DNA of 64,000 bases, taken from assembly GCA_037074765.1 (NCBI GenBank), contig JBAMDO010000046.1, positions 186,001 through 250,000 of the forward strand, read 5' to 3'. Source of the DNA: Mansonella perstans (taxonomy: Eukaryota > Nematoda > Chromadorea > Rhabditida > Onchocercidae). The position numbers and the translations under genes were made by a program. The notes below the pieces were generated by a model that did no database searches, was not told the DNA's origin, and was given only the letters and a program-made list of their open reading frames with translations. Positions 49,901 to 63,256 of this stretch are shown piece by piece (the first letter of the stretch is position 1; every line of letters starts with the position of its first letter).

Positions 49901-52900
49901 TGTTATGATCCCAAATTGTAAACGTTTCTTTTGCTTCGCCTTTTGAAGCCGCCTTATATGCACATTGGTTAACAATCCAGGTATATTTGATTGAAAGCCC
50001 TACAGTTATATTCTAAAGTTGAACACAGTGCTATTGCAAGACATGAAAATCGTCTTTCGTTTTTTTTTGTGATAATATGGTCTTTAGAAAGTCAAAAAGC
50101 TGTGAATTTGAATTTAAAGAGCTAGCATAAGTACTGTTAGTATCGGAATTTTCGTTTCCTTCTTGTAAAATGTTATATTCCAATTTTTTATTGTTTTTTT
50201 CGACAAATGTTGTTGAGTATAGGATGATTAACTGTTCATTCAGACATAGAATAGTATTAACAATCACAAATATAGTACCCTTTCCAGTTAAGCACTGGTC
50301 ATACTATTTCAAATCAGGAGAACACCAGGTGGAAATCAAAGAACATGATATTCATTTCATTCGCAAGAGAGAGAAACCAAACTAAAGATGGTTGACCAAA
50401 TTTCTGTAACGATTAATACTACATTTACAATATTTTAGTCTTTAAACAGTTTTTTGGCATTTTGCAAATATTTTGCAAATTATTTTGTTTATATGAAATT
50501 ACGCAATGAATCTGTGTGGATTTCTTGCACTCTTTTTATTACTTCACTCAAATTTTTCGGCTAATCAAGCTGTGATTAAGTTGATTTTCAAAAAGAATTC
50601 TCTGATTTTCATAAAATCTCAGTATAAATAGCAATGTACTGCAATTTGTAACAAGCACTGATTTAGATAAATAAATAAATTTGAATTACTTAATGTTAAA
50701 CAACTTAAAAATGCAAAAGGACAACAAAATTTTGTCTGTAAAAGAACAGTTAAGAAAAACAGGCTGAAATATTTGAAAAGTTTTGGGAAAAAAAATTTTT
50801 TGATGGTCAAGCTGCTTCGATAATAATCATTAGCTCGTTTTGTAGCATGCACAAATGTCTCACGCAGTTCAGTGCTATTGCCAAGTAGTTCTTTTAGGCA
50901 CTTGTGCTTCATTCTAACATTGATCTGAAATGGTGGACCATTGTTAAGCTCATTCCTACACTGCATGTTTAATGAATATTTACTACAGTTGTTGAAAGTT
51001 CTTGTCATGGCTCTTTGATTGATCAGTAAAATCGACCATAATGTGCCCTACCAAACATGGATTCAAAAGTTCAAATACTCAAATAGATTGATCTTCATAA
51101 AATGATTTTTAAGAAAGAAAAAAATTTCAATATCTTTCCTTTCAAAGCTATTGTTCTCCTTTTGGTTCAAGAGATGAAATCGAACAAAAAATTTTTTCCA
51201 CTTTTCAAAGAAATGCAACCTACTATGGATATCCATAGCTGAATAATGATAAAAAGTTGCTGGAAATTTCATTTTCATTTCAAACCACTTCCGCTAGAAA
51301 AATCTCCCAAGATCAAAAGCAAACGGCTATAGAATGAATGGAAAACTGTGCTACAAGTGACAGCTGCTGTTTCAAGCAGTTTCCTTTCATCCCATTTCAC
51401 CCAGTCAGTATCAATTTCCCTGGGAAGATATTTTATGTCCGTATTTCGTTTTCTTTATTATTACTTTGCTTACTTCAACAATGTTCTTTTTCTTTTCATT
51501 ATTTTACATATCCTGAAAATACCGTTAATCCGGTTTAACAAAGTAAAATTGCATGAACATACTTCAGGATATTTCAACATGAGGCAAATCGATAATCAAA
51601 TAGCCTCACAAGAAATACCCTTTCTCTTAAAATCTTTCAAAAATGTTTTCGAGAATTCGTTCCTTTTCTACTTAATAGTGAGAACCTTGCTTCTAGATTA
51701 GAAGATGCTAATTTAGTAATTTCCAATTTAACAATGGTAAGAAATTGTTACATGCATTTAATTGAAGTGAAAAGCTCATCTGAGAATTACTTTAACTTAA
51801 CTTCTAATGCGACATTTCTCAAAACCAAAGAAAATCGATTTGTCTTTTTAACATATTGATTTTCCTCAGCTCTAACTTTCTGTTTTTGTTCTTTCTAGTA
51901 TATCTGTTAAATAAATATATTCGATCAAATACAATGCAACATCTCTGATTTTCTCAAATGCAATGCAATATCTCTGATTTTCTTGCTTCTATAATCCTTA
52001 TTAAATTTAAAAAGGTTCCCAGTCTTCCCTTGCCCTATTGAAATGTGCAGTATGTTGCGAACTTTCAAAAATGTCACCATTTTTCATCCAGTTTTATGCT
52101 ACTAAATTTTAAAGTTTGGAAGTTTTGTCTCATTTATTCGGACTTGCGAGCTTATTTACACTTTGGTGTTACTAAAATTCATTTAATTTAATTCAATTTT
52201 TAAAATAATCATTTTTTCTCGTCTTCAAATTCTTGTTTCAAGGATTGTACTACCTGATAAATCCTCTGTCATCGATATTTACATCGCATAAGACTGCTAC
52301 TTTACTTGAAGACAGTCATGAGGCGTACCGAAATGACTTTGAACTTGAAATGGATTTAAATAAGTAATATATATTACCACAAAATTAATTATCTTCTTTA
52401 TTCTACTAAAAAGCTTTTTCCTTCTCCCAAATTTTCGACACTTTAAACCTGATATCTAACGACTCCAAGCTGATCGACACATTTTTAACTTCTGTTCAAT
52501 TCTATTATATACAAAAAGTTTTTTTATTCACTTGCTCATCCTTCCTAACTTTCTTCTGCAATGCATCACTTATTCAGCTGCAATCCTTATAAAATTTTCA
52601 GTTTCATAATGTCCGTTAAAATCTTTTTAAGTTTCGAACACTTCAGTGCCGATTTTTTTAAATTTCGCCACTCAAACTCGTGTTATGCGCTTTTCATTTT
52701 TGGTTATCATCTTAAACTAATGATTTCTAACTTTTTCTGACCAGGGAACACTTTGGCTTTTTTATTTATGGTAGGAGCCGCCTGGACCTTCTTACTTATA
52801 GCAAGGATGACAATATTCAAAATTATGAATCATATTAATTTGAAAATAAACTTTAATCAAAGTTTTTAATGTAACAGTTTCTCCTGTTTTTTACTCTCTG

Positions 52901-54408
52901 TGTCATTGCCCTCACAGTCCATATTTCAGTTTTCGCAGACCGTTGTTTGAGAGCAACTGTCTTGAAGGAAGATAAAGCTGAATGGTATGTTATCATTACA
53001 TAAGATTCACAGTTATGTGAAATGGAAATCATACCAGGCATGGAAGAGGAAGATGGCAAAAATTTGCCACAAATTTGCCGTTTTTGGATTTCGTAACTAC
53101 TAAAAAATTTATATCCAAAGAAGCTCTTAACTGAGTCCGCGACTTGTCAAAATTTAATAAATATAAGTAGGGCAAATAATTCTGTCCTCATAAAATTATT
53201 TAAATAATATCCTTTAATTAGAGTCGAAAAAAAAAAAAGATAAAGGCAGCAGTTGAAAAAGAATAAAAATATTGCTGATATTTTTAACTAAACTAAAATA
53301 GCAATACTGACTTAATCGTTTTTGGTGATTGACGCCCAAAGCGAAGAGTTAAATTTATTGGTCATTGGATACAAAACCTTCTTTTAGCAATGCACTTTGT
53401 TAGCATCTCCGTGTTCGTGATTTGATGTTTTCAAAGATTTACCATCCTTCGCCATTTGGATGAGAAACAAACTTGAGTGGGCTGTATCACTGAACTTTAT
53501 CAATTTTAAGTTAGTGAAATTCTCTTCATCGATGATGAAATTCCGAATATAAATATACCGAACATTTAAGATAGTAGTTCTTATGTAAATATGAAAATAA
53601 GTTAAGAAATTAGCATTGTTAAAGTGAAGATTGAATGTATCAATTATTTGATGAAAGGACCTTTTGCATCTCATGTTTTGGAAGGTTTAATGGAAGTAGT
53701 TATGAGTTTATTGACATTTGGAAACAGCATAGAGTGTTCAACGATGCTTGATTTTGAAAAATACAAAATATTACATGGTACTTTTATTTATAAAGTTTTC
53801 ATCCTTTACTTTTTTATCAATCGTTATGCGAGGCATCGACTGGAACATGCTGAGGAGCGGTGCAAAATTTCTTTGATTATTCAAGATAATCAATTTTTTT
53901 ATCCACAAACAACAATAATATTTTTTTTATGAAAAGTGAATTTAAATATATGTAAAAACGGTTATTGAAAATTAAAAACGGTCAAGAGCAATCATCCGGA
54001 ATTTTCAATATTTGAAAAATTTCCCACCAGATCTCTAATAAATTGTATTTTTTAACTCTATTGAGAATCAGTAAAGTTAAACGATGATTTTCAATTTGAA
54101 ATGCCATGTTAAACTTTTTTTACTTCTGACGAATGTCGTTATTATTCCTTTTGCATATACTTGAGCTTCATCCTCATATCATTTTATTTGAATTGACATA
54201 TTGTCTTTGGCTTTCTATCACCATTAGTCTTTATAATTTTATTCATATTCAGTGGCATTCAGTTTAAATTTACACAACAACAATATTCATCTCTACAAGC
54301 AAGTTAAATTTATGTGTATATAAATCACGAATTCTTTTAACTTGCGAAATCAATGATTTGGGATGAAAAGATTTTGCAATTTAAACATATCATATATTGA
54401 AAGGAAAA
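46925..54408. other. Region of conflicting weak coding signals
   Basis: Many short coding-like pieces appear on both strands between 47.6 and 51.3 kb. Examples are + 48908-49015 after a TTATACAG acceptor (LEKGNPQSFWNLPSHRTKVV), + 49340-49550, - 48189-48462 and - 50619-51008 (129 codons). Their phases and strands disagree, so I cannot build a gene. The segment could hold a decayed or very fragmented gene. Confidence 0.3.
51926..51983 (+). repeat. 29-bp tandem duplication
   Basis: Two adjacent copies of CAAATACAATGCAACATCTC... (51926-51954 and 51955-51983) differ at two positions. Confidence 0.9.
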
Positions 54409-57295
54409 ATGATGCCGGTGCTGGTATTTGCGAAAAACAGTTTACGAAGCAATTGGTCGGATATTAACTGTGAAGAATTTGATGAAATTTATAACATTCA
54501 GGTAAATTTATTTCCACTTTTTGGATTTCGATCTAAAATTCATTTACGATACCTTCAGGATATTTGAAATGTTGAATCTAAAACCTGAAATGAGCAGAAC
54601 GACATAATTAACATTAAGATAGCTGGAACTTCAAAGCGTTTTCCCCCGTGATTTTGCATCGGTGTGTTCAAATTCAAAACGACTATTATTGAAAAAATTA
54701 ATCGATATATGTTGAATTAATCTTGCTTCGCTAATTTGAAGTTCGTAATAGATTTAACGACTTCGATTTTAAAACTGTGTTTCAAACTCATTCATAGCCT
54801 AGGTATTAAAGAGCAGGCACAATTAAATTTTTTCAGTTCTGTAAAAGTCGGTTGCTATTTATTCATTCTTAATTCTTGATATAATTCCAAACAATTTAGA
54901 ATAATTTTTTATGGCAGCATCGAGGTGAAAGCTATATTTTACTGTTGTACGGTCTGGTGTGCGTTTTTGGAACATTGGCTAATTTATTCGTTCTGATTGC
55001 TTTCTTGCGTGCTTCACATATACGTAATTTACGCAACTACTTTATTGCAAATTTGGCTCTATCAGATCTTCTATTATGTCTTGTCACCGCACCTGTCACA
55101 CTTTATCTTACAAGAAATCTGTTTTGGCCATTTGGCAGTTTTGCTTGTCAAGCGGTTAGCTTTTCACATATTAACGAAAAATCACGAGAAAGAAAAAGAT
55201 GAAATATTATAATTGAGGCTTCACAGAGGTGGAAAACGAAGAAGTCGATAAAATTGTTTTCGTTGGTATAAAACCATTTGCTGGTTTAAGAAAATAACGA
55301 CGGTTTTTGAGCAATGGCTATATTCGGACTATATAGCATGTTTTCCTCTATATACAGCTGTTATGATAAAGAAAGCTAATTTTTTTTATCCACAATGAAT
55401 TTTTCTACTTTCTAAAAACAATTTCAATTCATCACACTCATTTAACTCCTTATGATTTACCCTGAAAATTTATATATCCATATATTAATTCCTTCATTAT
55501 TTCAGTTGGCTTCGGTGCAAGCTGTAAATATGTTTGTATCATGCATGACTCTTGTGCTAATTGCTATGGATCGGGTGTTATTGACTTTGTGCCCCATTAA
55601 ATGGCAAGTACCGATTCTCATTGAAGTGTTCATGCTTTAAATTACAAAATCAGATTTTTGAGCAGTTTTAAAATTAGTCCACATATTTAAAGGAAACTTG
55701 CTGCAACAGCTCCAATTATTTGTTATTGTATCGTTTGGCTGACATCAATTATGATTGCGGCACCATACTTCTTTGCAGTTTCTGCTGAAGATGTTATGTT
55801 TGAACCGTGGAATCAACCTTACATTGATGTTATGGTATGTTGCAGGAAGGAGTTGAAATATTTTTTTCTATAGAAATGCCTGTAACAACCAAGTCTTAGA
55901 AAAATCATAGTTTTTAGTTGGTGAGCATGGCTTAACATTCAACATTAGGAATCTTGAAATTACTGGTTTGTGATTGTCAAGATTGTCAAGCACTGATTTA
56001 GACTATTGCAAGTTGCTTTCCATTTTTCTTTCCAGACTAAACAAAAACTGTGATATTTTCCAGGAAACATATAATAGAAAGTAAAAAAGCTCAAAAAGAG
56101 AAAAGGAAAATTTTCAACTCATCCTCTTGCTTTACAGAGATTTTTCTCTTACAGCGAAATTGGGTAAGTAAGCTGGAGCATTTATTCTGAATCGTTTGCA
56201 AAATGTAATATCGAAGTGCTAACTTAAAGTTTATGATGATTTTTAGCTTCGTATATGTGGACGAGAGCGACCGCAGACGTGTATCGAGAAGGCTTGGCAT
56301 CGGTTGCCTTTTTCAAGATGTACGTACACACTTTCAGTACTGGCTATCCAATACTTGCTTCCACTTACAGCTTTAGCACTCAGTTATTCACAGATTGGTT
56401 CTGTTATTCGGAAACGTGCCAAAGCGAGCACAACGATGGATCAGCAGCGTCGACAAGCTATGATTCAGAGGAATAGGTTAAATTCTTTTCCAGATTATTG
56501 TTTCTAAAAAAATCGAAATGTTGAACAATATTATCAAAGTCATATTTTTTCATCTTGTCATTTAAAACCCATTCTACAGTGCAATTTATTCTTGCAACTG
56601 CAGTATTTGCTGAGTGATAAAAACAAAACAGTGTTACTTGCTGGTTCTGGTCGATTAAATGAATTCCACTTTCAAATTTCAAGAAAACAATTTCCTTATC
56701 TACTATGGCGATATTCAGTTAAAGCAGTTCTAGAAACATTAAATGCTTTTACAATTGAGATTTTCAGAAAAGCCTTATTGTTGCTGCTACTATTAGTGTT
56801 GATTTATGCGGTAGCATGGTTTCCAATGAATGCTTACAATGTCCTCAATGTTCTCGAAGTGATCGAATTTTCTCAATATAGGTATATTTTGCCAATCGAG
56901 AACTATCCTGAAGTATGGTTCTTCCCTCACCTTCTGTGAAATCACCAAGAGGAACAGAACAGATTGACTGTATAGTATATTAATTGTCGTACATTTTTAC
57001 AGACCTCAATTTCATTTTCAGATATTTATTTTGGCATTTAGTTGGAATGACATCTGCATGCATAAACCCCATCTTGTATGCACTGATAAATGATAGTTTT
57101 CGAGCGGCTTTCATTTCTGTCCTTCGACCATGTACAGCGCATACTAGCGTCTCGACAAACCAACAGAAGACTTATATGTTTTCCTTCAACAAACATCAGC
57201 TACTCAAGCATCAAGAGGTAGAATGTCAATTTAATCTTCTAAATGGTGATATTGTCAGCCCTTTTTATCAAAAGATCTTTTTTCTCAAGCTTTAA
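54409..57295 (+). CDS. Neuropeptide Y/F-like G-protein-coupled receptor, seven exons
   Basis: This is a plasma-membrane peptide receptor of the rhodopsin family. The exons are 54409-54501, 54918-55154, 55506-55603, 55693-55834, 56247-56476, 56768-56881 and 57022-57295; all phases agree and give 395 residues. The N-terminus has an NWS glycosylation site. Landmarks are the LALSD motif of TM2, Cys108 before TM3, DRV (132-134) in place of DRY, Trp in TM4 (VWLTS), extracellular-loop Cys194 and Cys202, Pro in TM5 (LLPLTALALSY), WFP in TM6 (284-286) and NPILY (320-324) in TM7. The TM3 and TM4 exons keep frame only if the intron starting at 55604 uses a GC donor (GCAAGT). The NPY/F assignment comes from the overall pattern (RKRAKA loop, AWFPMNAYNVLNV, WHLVGMTSACINPILYALIN); the ligand is unknown. 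The C-tail after HQLLKHQE may be spliced differently (GAG|GTAGAA at 57215). Confidence 0.92.
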
Positions 57296-57965
57296 AATTT
57301 AATATTAAACAAGTAACTTTGGTATAAAGGTTAAATGCAGACCAATTAATTTTTAGCAGTGAAAATAGCATAATTCGACAGTTTCTAATGTAAAACGATG
57401 TAAGACGATAAACAATCTCCTACCGTGAATTCGCTTGTAGCTTAAAATCAAAGGAGTGTTGTATGAAATTGGTGCGTCTATTGCGTTTAAAAGTCTTCAT
57501 GCTCGTCTCCATGTGCCCATTACATGCCTTACTCTTATTCTTGAAATCTGGCTTCGCCATTTACTTCAGTTTGTCCCCTCGTATTTTATCCACGACTATT
57601 TTATGCCCAATTCCTGTCCTAGCAAAAGTTGCTTAATAGCGCCAGTGGTTTTCAAGGCTTGTTGCGAATTGTTGTGTTATTGTACCGTGCAAATATTCGC
57701 GAACCACTATAGCCACAAATTGCAACATTTCTGAGCAAGAGTATTCCATTATATCATTCAAATTGCCAATTTCTTACATTATTCGCAGGCAAATTAAAAC
57801 TTCAGCCGATCTATTTTGATTATTTCTATTTTACTGATTTTTTTATTTGTACTTTTTTTTTGAATTTTCGATTTCTTTGTGTGCTCACGTTCAGTACTGA
57901 GATTGCCTCTAATTTCTTTCAGTTTCATATCTGAAGTGTTAAAATCATTTTTCATAACATTTATG

Positions 57966-57971
57966 AATAAA
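57966..57971 (+). terminator. Poly(A) signal candidate for the GPCR gene
   Basis: This is the first clear AATAAA on the + strand noted after the GPCR stop codon, about 670 bases downstream. Confidence 0.35.
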
Positions 57972-60900
57972 TATTTGTTTCTGATTTTATGAAAGTCATT
58001 TTTTTTCCATACCAAAGATTTGTCGGTTTCTCTACTGCAACAGAGGTATATCCATGTTTTTATTTGTTACCTTTTGTTTCTGAAGGTAATGTTGTTAATG
58101 CTCTATGTTCGAAAGCTACATAAGATGATTGCGTTTACGTAGAAGGGCGAATAATTATTTTTGAATAGAACGGTTTCCGAAGAATATTTTGGTAAACAGT
58201 TTTGTTGGATTGTTAGTAAAATTTATATAAAAGTCATTAGCATGAAGCAGCCGCTAGATTTTCTTTTTTAAAATAACGTTTATGAAATTGTGTGGCGCTT
58301 AACATAAAAATACGGAATATTTTCACTGACAATACTTTACTCATTTGGTTTACAAGAATGTGGTTGCTTTATTTGATGCTTTTTCCTGGTGTTACTTTTT
58401 TAATCTCATTTTCATCAGGTTGGTTCCCATTTGATTAAAAGAGAAAGTCTATGTTAAAAGACTTTAAGCGCTTGTTGAAATTCTCGAAATATAACTTTGT
58501 AATGGAAACACTTTCAAAACCTGTTGAAGTAGTAATCGATTCGGCGGTTCTACAAAAGTTTAGACGTTATACTTGTTTAACGGATATGCTGTCGCCAAAT
58601 AATTCGCTTTTTTTATTCAGCACGTTCAGCAAGCTATACAGACAGGGATGATCCTAGAAATATCATTCAGCACGAACACTTAAAGTAAGTGTTCATATAG
58701 TTCAAAAGAAAACAGAGGTTTTTCTTGGCTTTGTGATACACCGGTGCCAAAAACAATATAAACGGTCATGAATTATCCAATTCATTTAATAATTCCTAGA
58801 GATTAGAATTAATAAATAAGTGTAAATAATCTTGTACGAAAAGTAATTATAAAAAATCTCGAAGCTAGCTTCAACTGACAAAGTTAATACGCAATATTGA
58901 AAACTTGTTTTTGCTTTCTGATGAATTTCACTTAAAGTTCTCTAGAACTAAGGAAGGCTAAATTACTCTCTACTAGATCAAAATTAGAGTTATTATCCAG
59001 AAGAAATTATTAATGAATAATGATTGGAAATGTGGCTTAGATTAAAAGATGTATACAAACGAGAAGTATTTAAAAATGAATTCATGTTTCAAGAAAGAGA
59101 GTCATCATGGACCACTTCATCAATGATACCTATATACAAGCGTACTGAATTCATGGGTTTGTTGCTGCTATTACAGCTTATTGTTTGGTGCAAAATGAAT
59201 TGAACTAAGTCTAATGAAATTTCATTTCAAGAGTTGCAAATTAGATGATATGAAAAGTGTACAGGTTGAAAATTGAAAACAGAAACTATACGTTGTTGCA
59301 GTCTTAGCAGCGAGTGTTGCGTTGTATTGGATAGCGACGGTATTTATCGGAACGGCATTGATGATGTGTTGTATATGTACAAGGCACAGACGATTCAGGA
59401 TGGACAACTTCGACAGAACAAGAGAAAAGGTGTAAAGAAGATGCAAAACACGGATCCATCTCTTCTTGAATCTATCTTCTTGAATCTTATTAAAAACATA
59501 CTTTCCTCAAGCGTGAGATAGACAACATGCTTGAACTCACAACATTGCAAAATGAAATTAGTATAAAAAATATAAGGTAAAACACCAACCAACACAAGCG
59601 GTTTTGAAATTTGTTAAAAACAGTGCTTTTTTGCGAAGTGCACTTTTTATGTTAATATGGATTTCACCAATGACAAATCGCGGTTTTAACCATGAAGCAA
59701 CTGTTCTTATCGTTTACTTATTGAAAAGTGCTAAAAATATATTATGAACTTGCTCATTTTTCGATAAAGTTATTAGATAATCGTCAATTCTGCAGCTCGT
59801 TGTTGTTATTGGATTCACAGCATACCAACACATATCGATTTGTTTCTGTTGTTTCATATTATTTTGCTTTTCTTCTACACTTTCCAAAAAAAAGCAGCTT
59901 ACATGGGTCAGTGAATTCTCGTAATACTTTCGCAATCTCCTACAAATAACTCAGCATACCCTTATTTCTTTTATTCTGTCAGTTATTTGGGAGGAATTCA
60001 GTTAACATGTTGACGATATAGAAAAATAGCATTTATTAACATTGCTGCGAAATGGTAAAAGAAATTATGAACTTTTGCAATCATAAAGAAATTGAAATGG
60101 GTTTTACCTTTTCAGCAGTTTTGAAATATTGCAATTCGGTATTGAAAATTGACAAAATGAATCGGTTTGAGTCACCATTATATTCATGAACATCTTCGCT
60201 TTAGAACACAGCTTTTTTTTGTTAAGAGGAGAGTCACAAGCGATAATCTCAAAGCATTTTCATTGCTCTAATTGGTCATTTCAACAAATTTGTAAAAGGT
60301 GTTGCTGGCTTTTTCGCTAATGACTTATTATTTGCTATCCATTTCACTTATATTGAGAATAAGAAATCGATGTTAGAACAATGATTTTTCTATTTGAATT
60401 TAAAATGGGCTTGCATAAAGCACTGGAGGGTAGCATCTGCTGACATCAACAATGCATATGACCGAGGAATTGCTGCTAATAAAGTATAGAGTGGTTAGGG
60501 TCCAAATTCTGTCGAAGACATCGGAGCCTTGAAAATGAACAGCTTCGATGACTGTCATCAAAGATTTACAATGATCAACTGAGGGAAAATATCGAAGTTG
60601 ATCTTCGACATTTTCGCTCGAAATCTGTTTTTTGTCTTTTGCAAATTCTGATAAGACAAAAAGACAGTTGTACAACCTATATAAATACCTGGACAAATGA
60701 CGGAAGAAAATGCTCTGAAGCATTTTTTTTTGATCATCAAAAAAATATCATGGCTTCTTTTATCAATCGACTACTATTTTCATAGAACGACTTGATTACA
60801 CGTTGGACAACCAAAACAGAAATAAATGAAAACAGCTGACTCAGAAATTAAAATAATTCTTTTGACTGCCTTCTATCATTTCTGATGAACTTATTTTTGT

Positions 60901-61170
60901 CTGGATTTTTCCGGTTGGATCAGGCATGAAGTATTTCGAATCCACTCAAAACAAGTCCAGCAAATATACAACAAAACTATTGTTTTCAAAATCGGAATCT
61001 TCAGTCTGAATCGAAGATTTAAGTAAAAATTCTGCATTTGAGTCGGTCAAGTAGCAGTTATCATCGACTTATTAACAAAATCGACGAAATTAGTTGGAAA
61101 TTTGGTGATCGTCATTTCTTTTAGAAATTTACTGTTCTTTCTAGATATTGAGATAAAAAGTTTGATACTC
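57972..61170. other. Intergenic DNA between GPCR and cadherin relic
   Basis: No supported gene. The - strand at 60400-61140 has short open pieces (up to 107 codons at 60400-60723) that could be further decayed sequence of the cadherin, but no cadherin motif was found there. Confidence 0.5.
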
Positions 61171-61171
61171 T

Positions 61172-63256
61172 CTGTTAAAGAGCTCCCTGAACGGTGGTTA
61201 CAAGGGCAGATGATGGGACATTAGTGGACAAAGCTGCAAAATATCCACTATATTCATCATTATTGTGAATGAATTTCGGAGCATTATCGTTTGTATCGAG
61301 AACAGTTACGTGCACAACTGCATGGTCCATGTGCTGTTCCATTTTTACGCTTATGTTTAATCGATAATAGTCCACTACTTTTCGATCAAGCGCTTGGGTA
61401 TGAAGTTTGCAGTTACCCTCGGAATCAGTTGAATATTAAATACTCTTAGAATCTGCTAACATTATAGTTAATCGCTGTGAAGCAAATGAAATCCTCGCAC
61501 AATCAATTCCTGATCCTCTTCAAAAAGATAATTTTGCCTTACCTCCGTTATTACCAGAAGTAATCGAATAAATTATGGAACGCTCATTTGCTGTTTTGCT
61601 AAGTATCGATAAAACAAGCAATAAATGTGGCAAGACTGATTCCAACAGAGAAGTGCTGAAATAGGTTTCAAGAACAATCTGATCTTCAGGTTGCTCAGAC
61701 AAATGTTCAATTACACATCCATAGGAGGAGACACACGATTAATTTCGCTGTGAGAACTGCAAATTACTACTGGATGACATTGCACCAAACGTTGATGGTG
61801 TTCATTTCTAAATGACAGTGGCAGTTTGTTCATGTTCAACATCAATCAAAACAAGCGTTGTCTAAGTTGTTTTGGCGAACCACTATCTGCTGCTTCTACC
61901 TTTAGCTGAAATAGTACTGAAAATCAAATCTATTTTAACAATGCCTGGAATAAGCTATATCTATTACAATTTTGCAAGCTAAGGTGTGTTAAGCTACCAA
62001 AAAAAAAAAAAAAAAAAAAAAAAACTGCAAGTTGTCAAAGATCCTTATTTACAGTAAGTGAACCACTTTTAGGATCTATACTAACATATAATTCATGACT
62101 GCTGCTTTCTTTGATCCGATAGCTAATTTCGTTATTCGGTACCTGAAACACTGATGTTTGTTTTACTTCAAATTTTCCGGTTAACTGCTGTCCTTAAAAA
62201 TTTGAGCATACATTATCCTTGCTTAAAATAATATTCTGGAATATATAAACGTTTACAATAATTTCTTGAAAATTAAGGCGATGTTCTGAAACAAAGTACT
62301 CTCAGATTTTTTTTGTGATCCATTATTTAAAAAATACGGAATTAATCTATTATGATTCAATAAATCACAATAAAAATAATTTTGCCAAAAAACTTGCGGT
62401 TCTGTCTTGGCCGTAAATCACGATGTAGCCAATAGCTATGCTAAGTTTCGCATCTGCATTCACTTTAACTTGATAGCTATCGTGTTCAAATTTTGGTATC
62501 CAATCATTGACATCTGCGATATCCACAATATCCAGTAACGACGGCCGTGTACGGTAAGTTCGCTTTGGTGAACAAAACAGCCGACTGAAATATGCTTTAC
62601 TAGAACTATACAAAATATTTTTAGGATCAATCAAACTTGAATACAATATTACAGCTTTATTTACGGAAAGAAAATGCAAACCTCAGCAATTCGAATTTCA
62701 TGCGACGTTTTTTCTTCTATATTTAGCGGACGCAACAAATGGAGCGATCCGGTGAAACTATTTACACTGCAATAACCTTATCGATTAATCGAATTTTCTT
62801 TGATTTCCAACAAACTCATGTATTCTTTTTGGCGATTATTAAATGTTGCTATGAATAATCGAACAGTAATTGCTTCTTTGTTGGACAAACACGGAAACAA
62901 ATAGAAAATATTTAAGTAAAGCATTGAAGTCAACGCCGGGATTCTGATTTAAAATATTTTTTGTGTGAACTATTGAGAAATTTCATAGATTTAGTAAAAT
63001 TTTGGATCAAGCTTCCATTTTTAGAGCAATGAAATTAAGATATTGTATTGAACTTGCTTGAAAAGAGATAAATCTCTTTCAGTCATTACATATGGAATGT
63101 TTCCAGGTTTATTATCCATATAATAAGCATGGAGATTGACGAGTTCATGTTTCCTTGATTTTCTTTTACAGTAACCTTAATCTCAGACAGATCGAACGCA
63201 GGCGCATAACGCAGCTTTGGATTTTCTGTTGATGTTTGCTTGGTTTGCTTTTGCGT
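61172..63256 (-). pseudogene. Decayed cadherin with at least five extracellular repeat pieces
   Basis: Cadherins are calcium-dependent adhesion proteins. In transcription order the pieces are: 63126-63256 (NPKLRYAPAFDLSEIKVTVK) with a continuation in another frame at 63056-63131 (YYMDNKPGNIPYVMTERDLS); 62682-62819 (VNSFTGSLHLLRPLNIEEKT) broken by TAA at 62778-62780; 62395-62568 (VDIADVNDWIPKFEHDSYQV), where the calcium motif NDN has become NDW; 62035-62142 (VPNNEISYRIKESSSHELYV, SIDPKSGSLTVNKDL) stopped by TGA; 61808-61905 (LKVEAADSGSPKQL, then a frame change to TLVLIDVEHEQTATVI); 61540-61702 (IIYSITSGNNGG); and 61172-61435 (LDRKVVDYYRLNISV, VTVLDTNDNAPKF) after TAA at 61436-61438. Order and strand fit one gene, but the stops and frame shifts cannot all be removed by introns. 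The parent gene and the full 5' end are not in the window. Confidence 0.82.
61999..62024 (+). repeat. Poly(A) run of 26 inside the cadherin relic
   Basis: An A run on the + strand (T run on the coding strand) lies between two cadherin pieces, near an expected acceptor or repeat boundary. Confidence 0.95.

Noticed and set aside
48189..51008. A - strand gene built from 48189-48462, 48490-48627, 48890-49060, 49740-49990 and 50619-51008
   Set aside because: Consecutive pieces need incompatible phases or introns that are too short, and equally plausible pieces occur on the + strand at the same places.
53384..53932. Opposed frames of 96 (-) and 102 (+) codons
   Set aside because: No motif and no splice context; only chance-level length.
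57456..57734. 92-codon + strand frame after the GPCR
   Set aside because: It lies in the presumed 3' UTR and has no recognisable domain.
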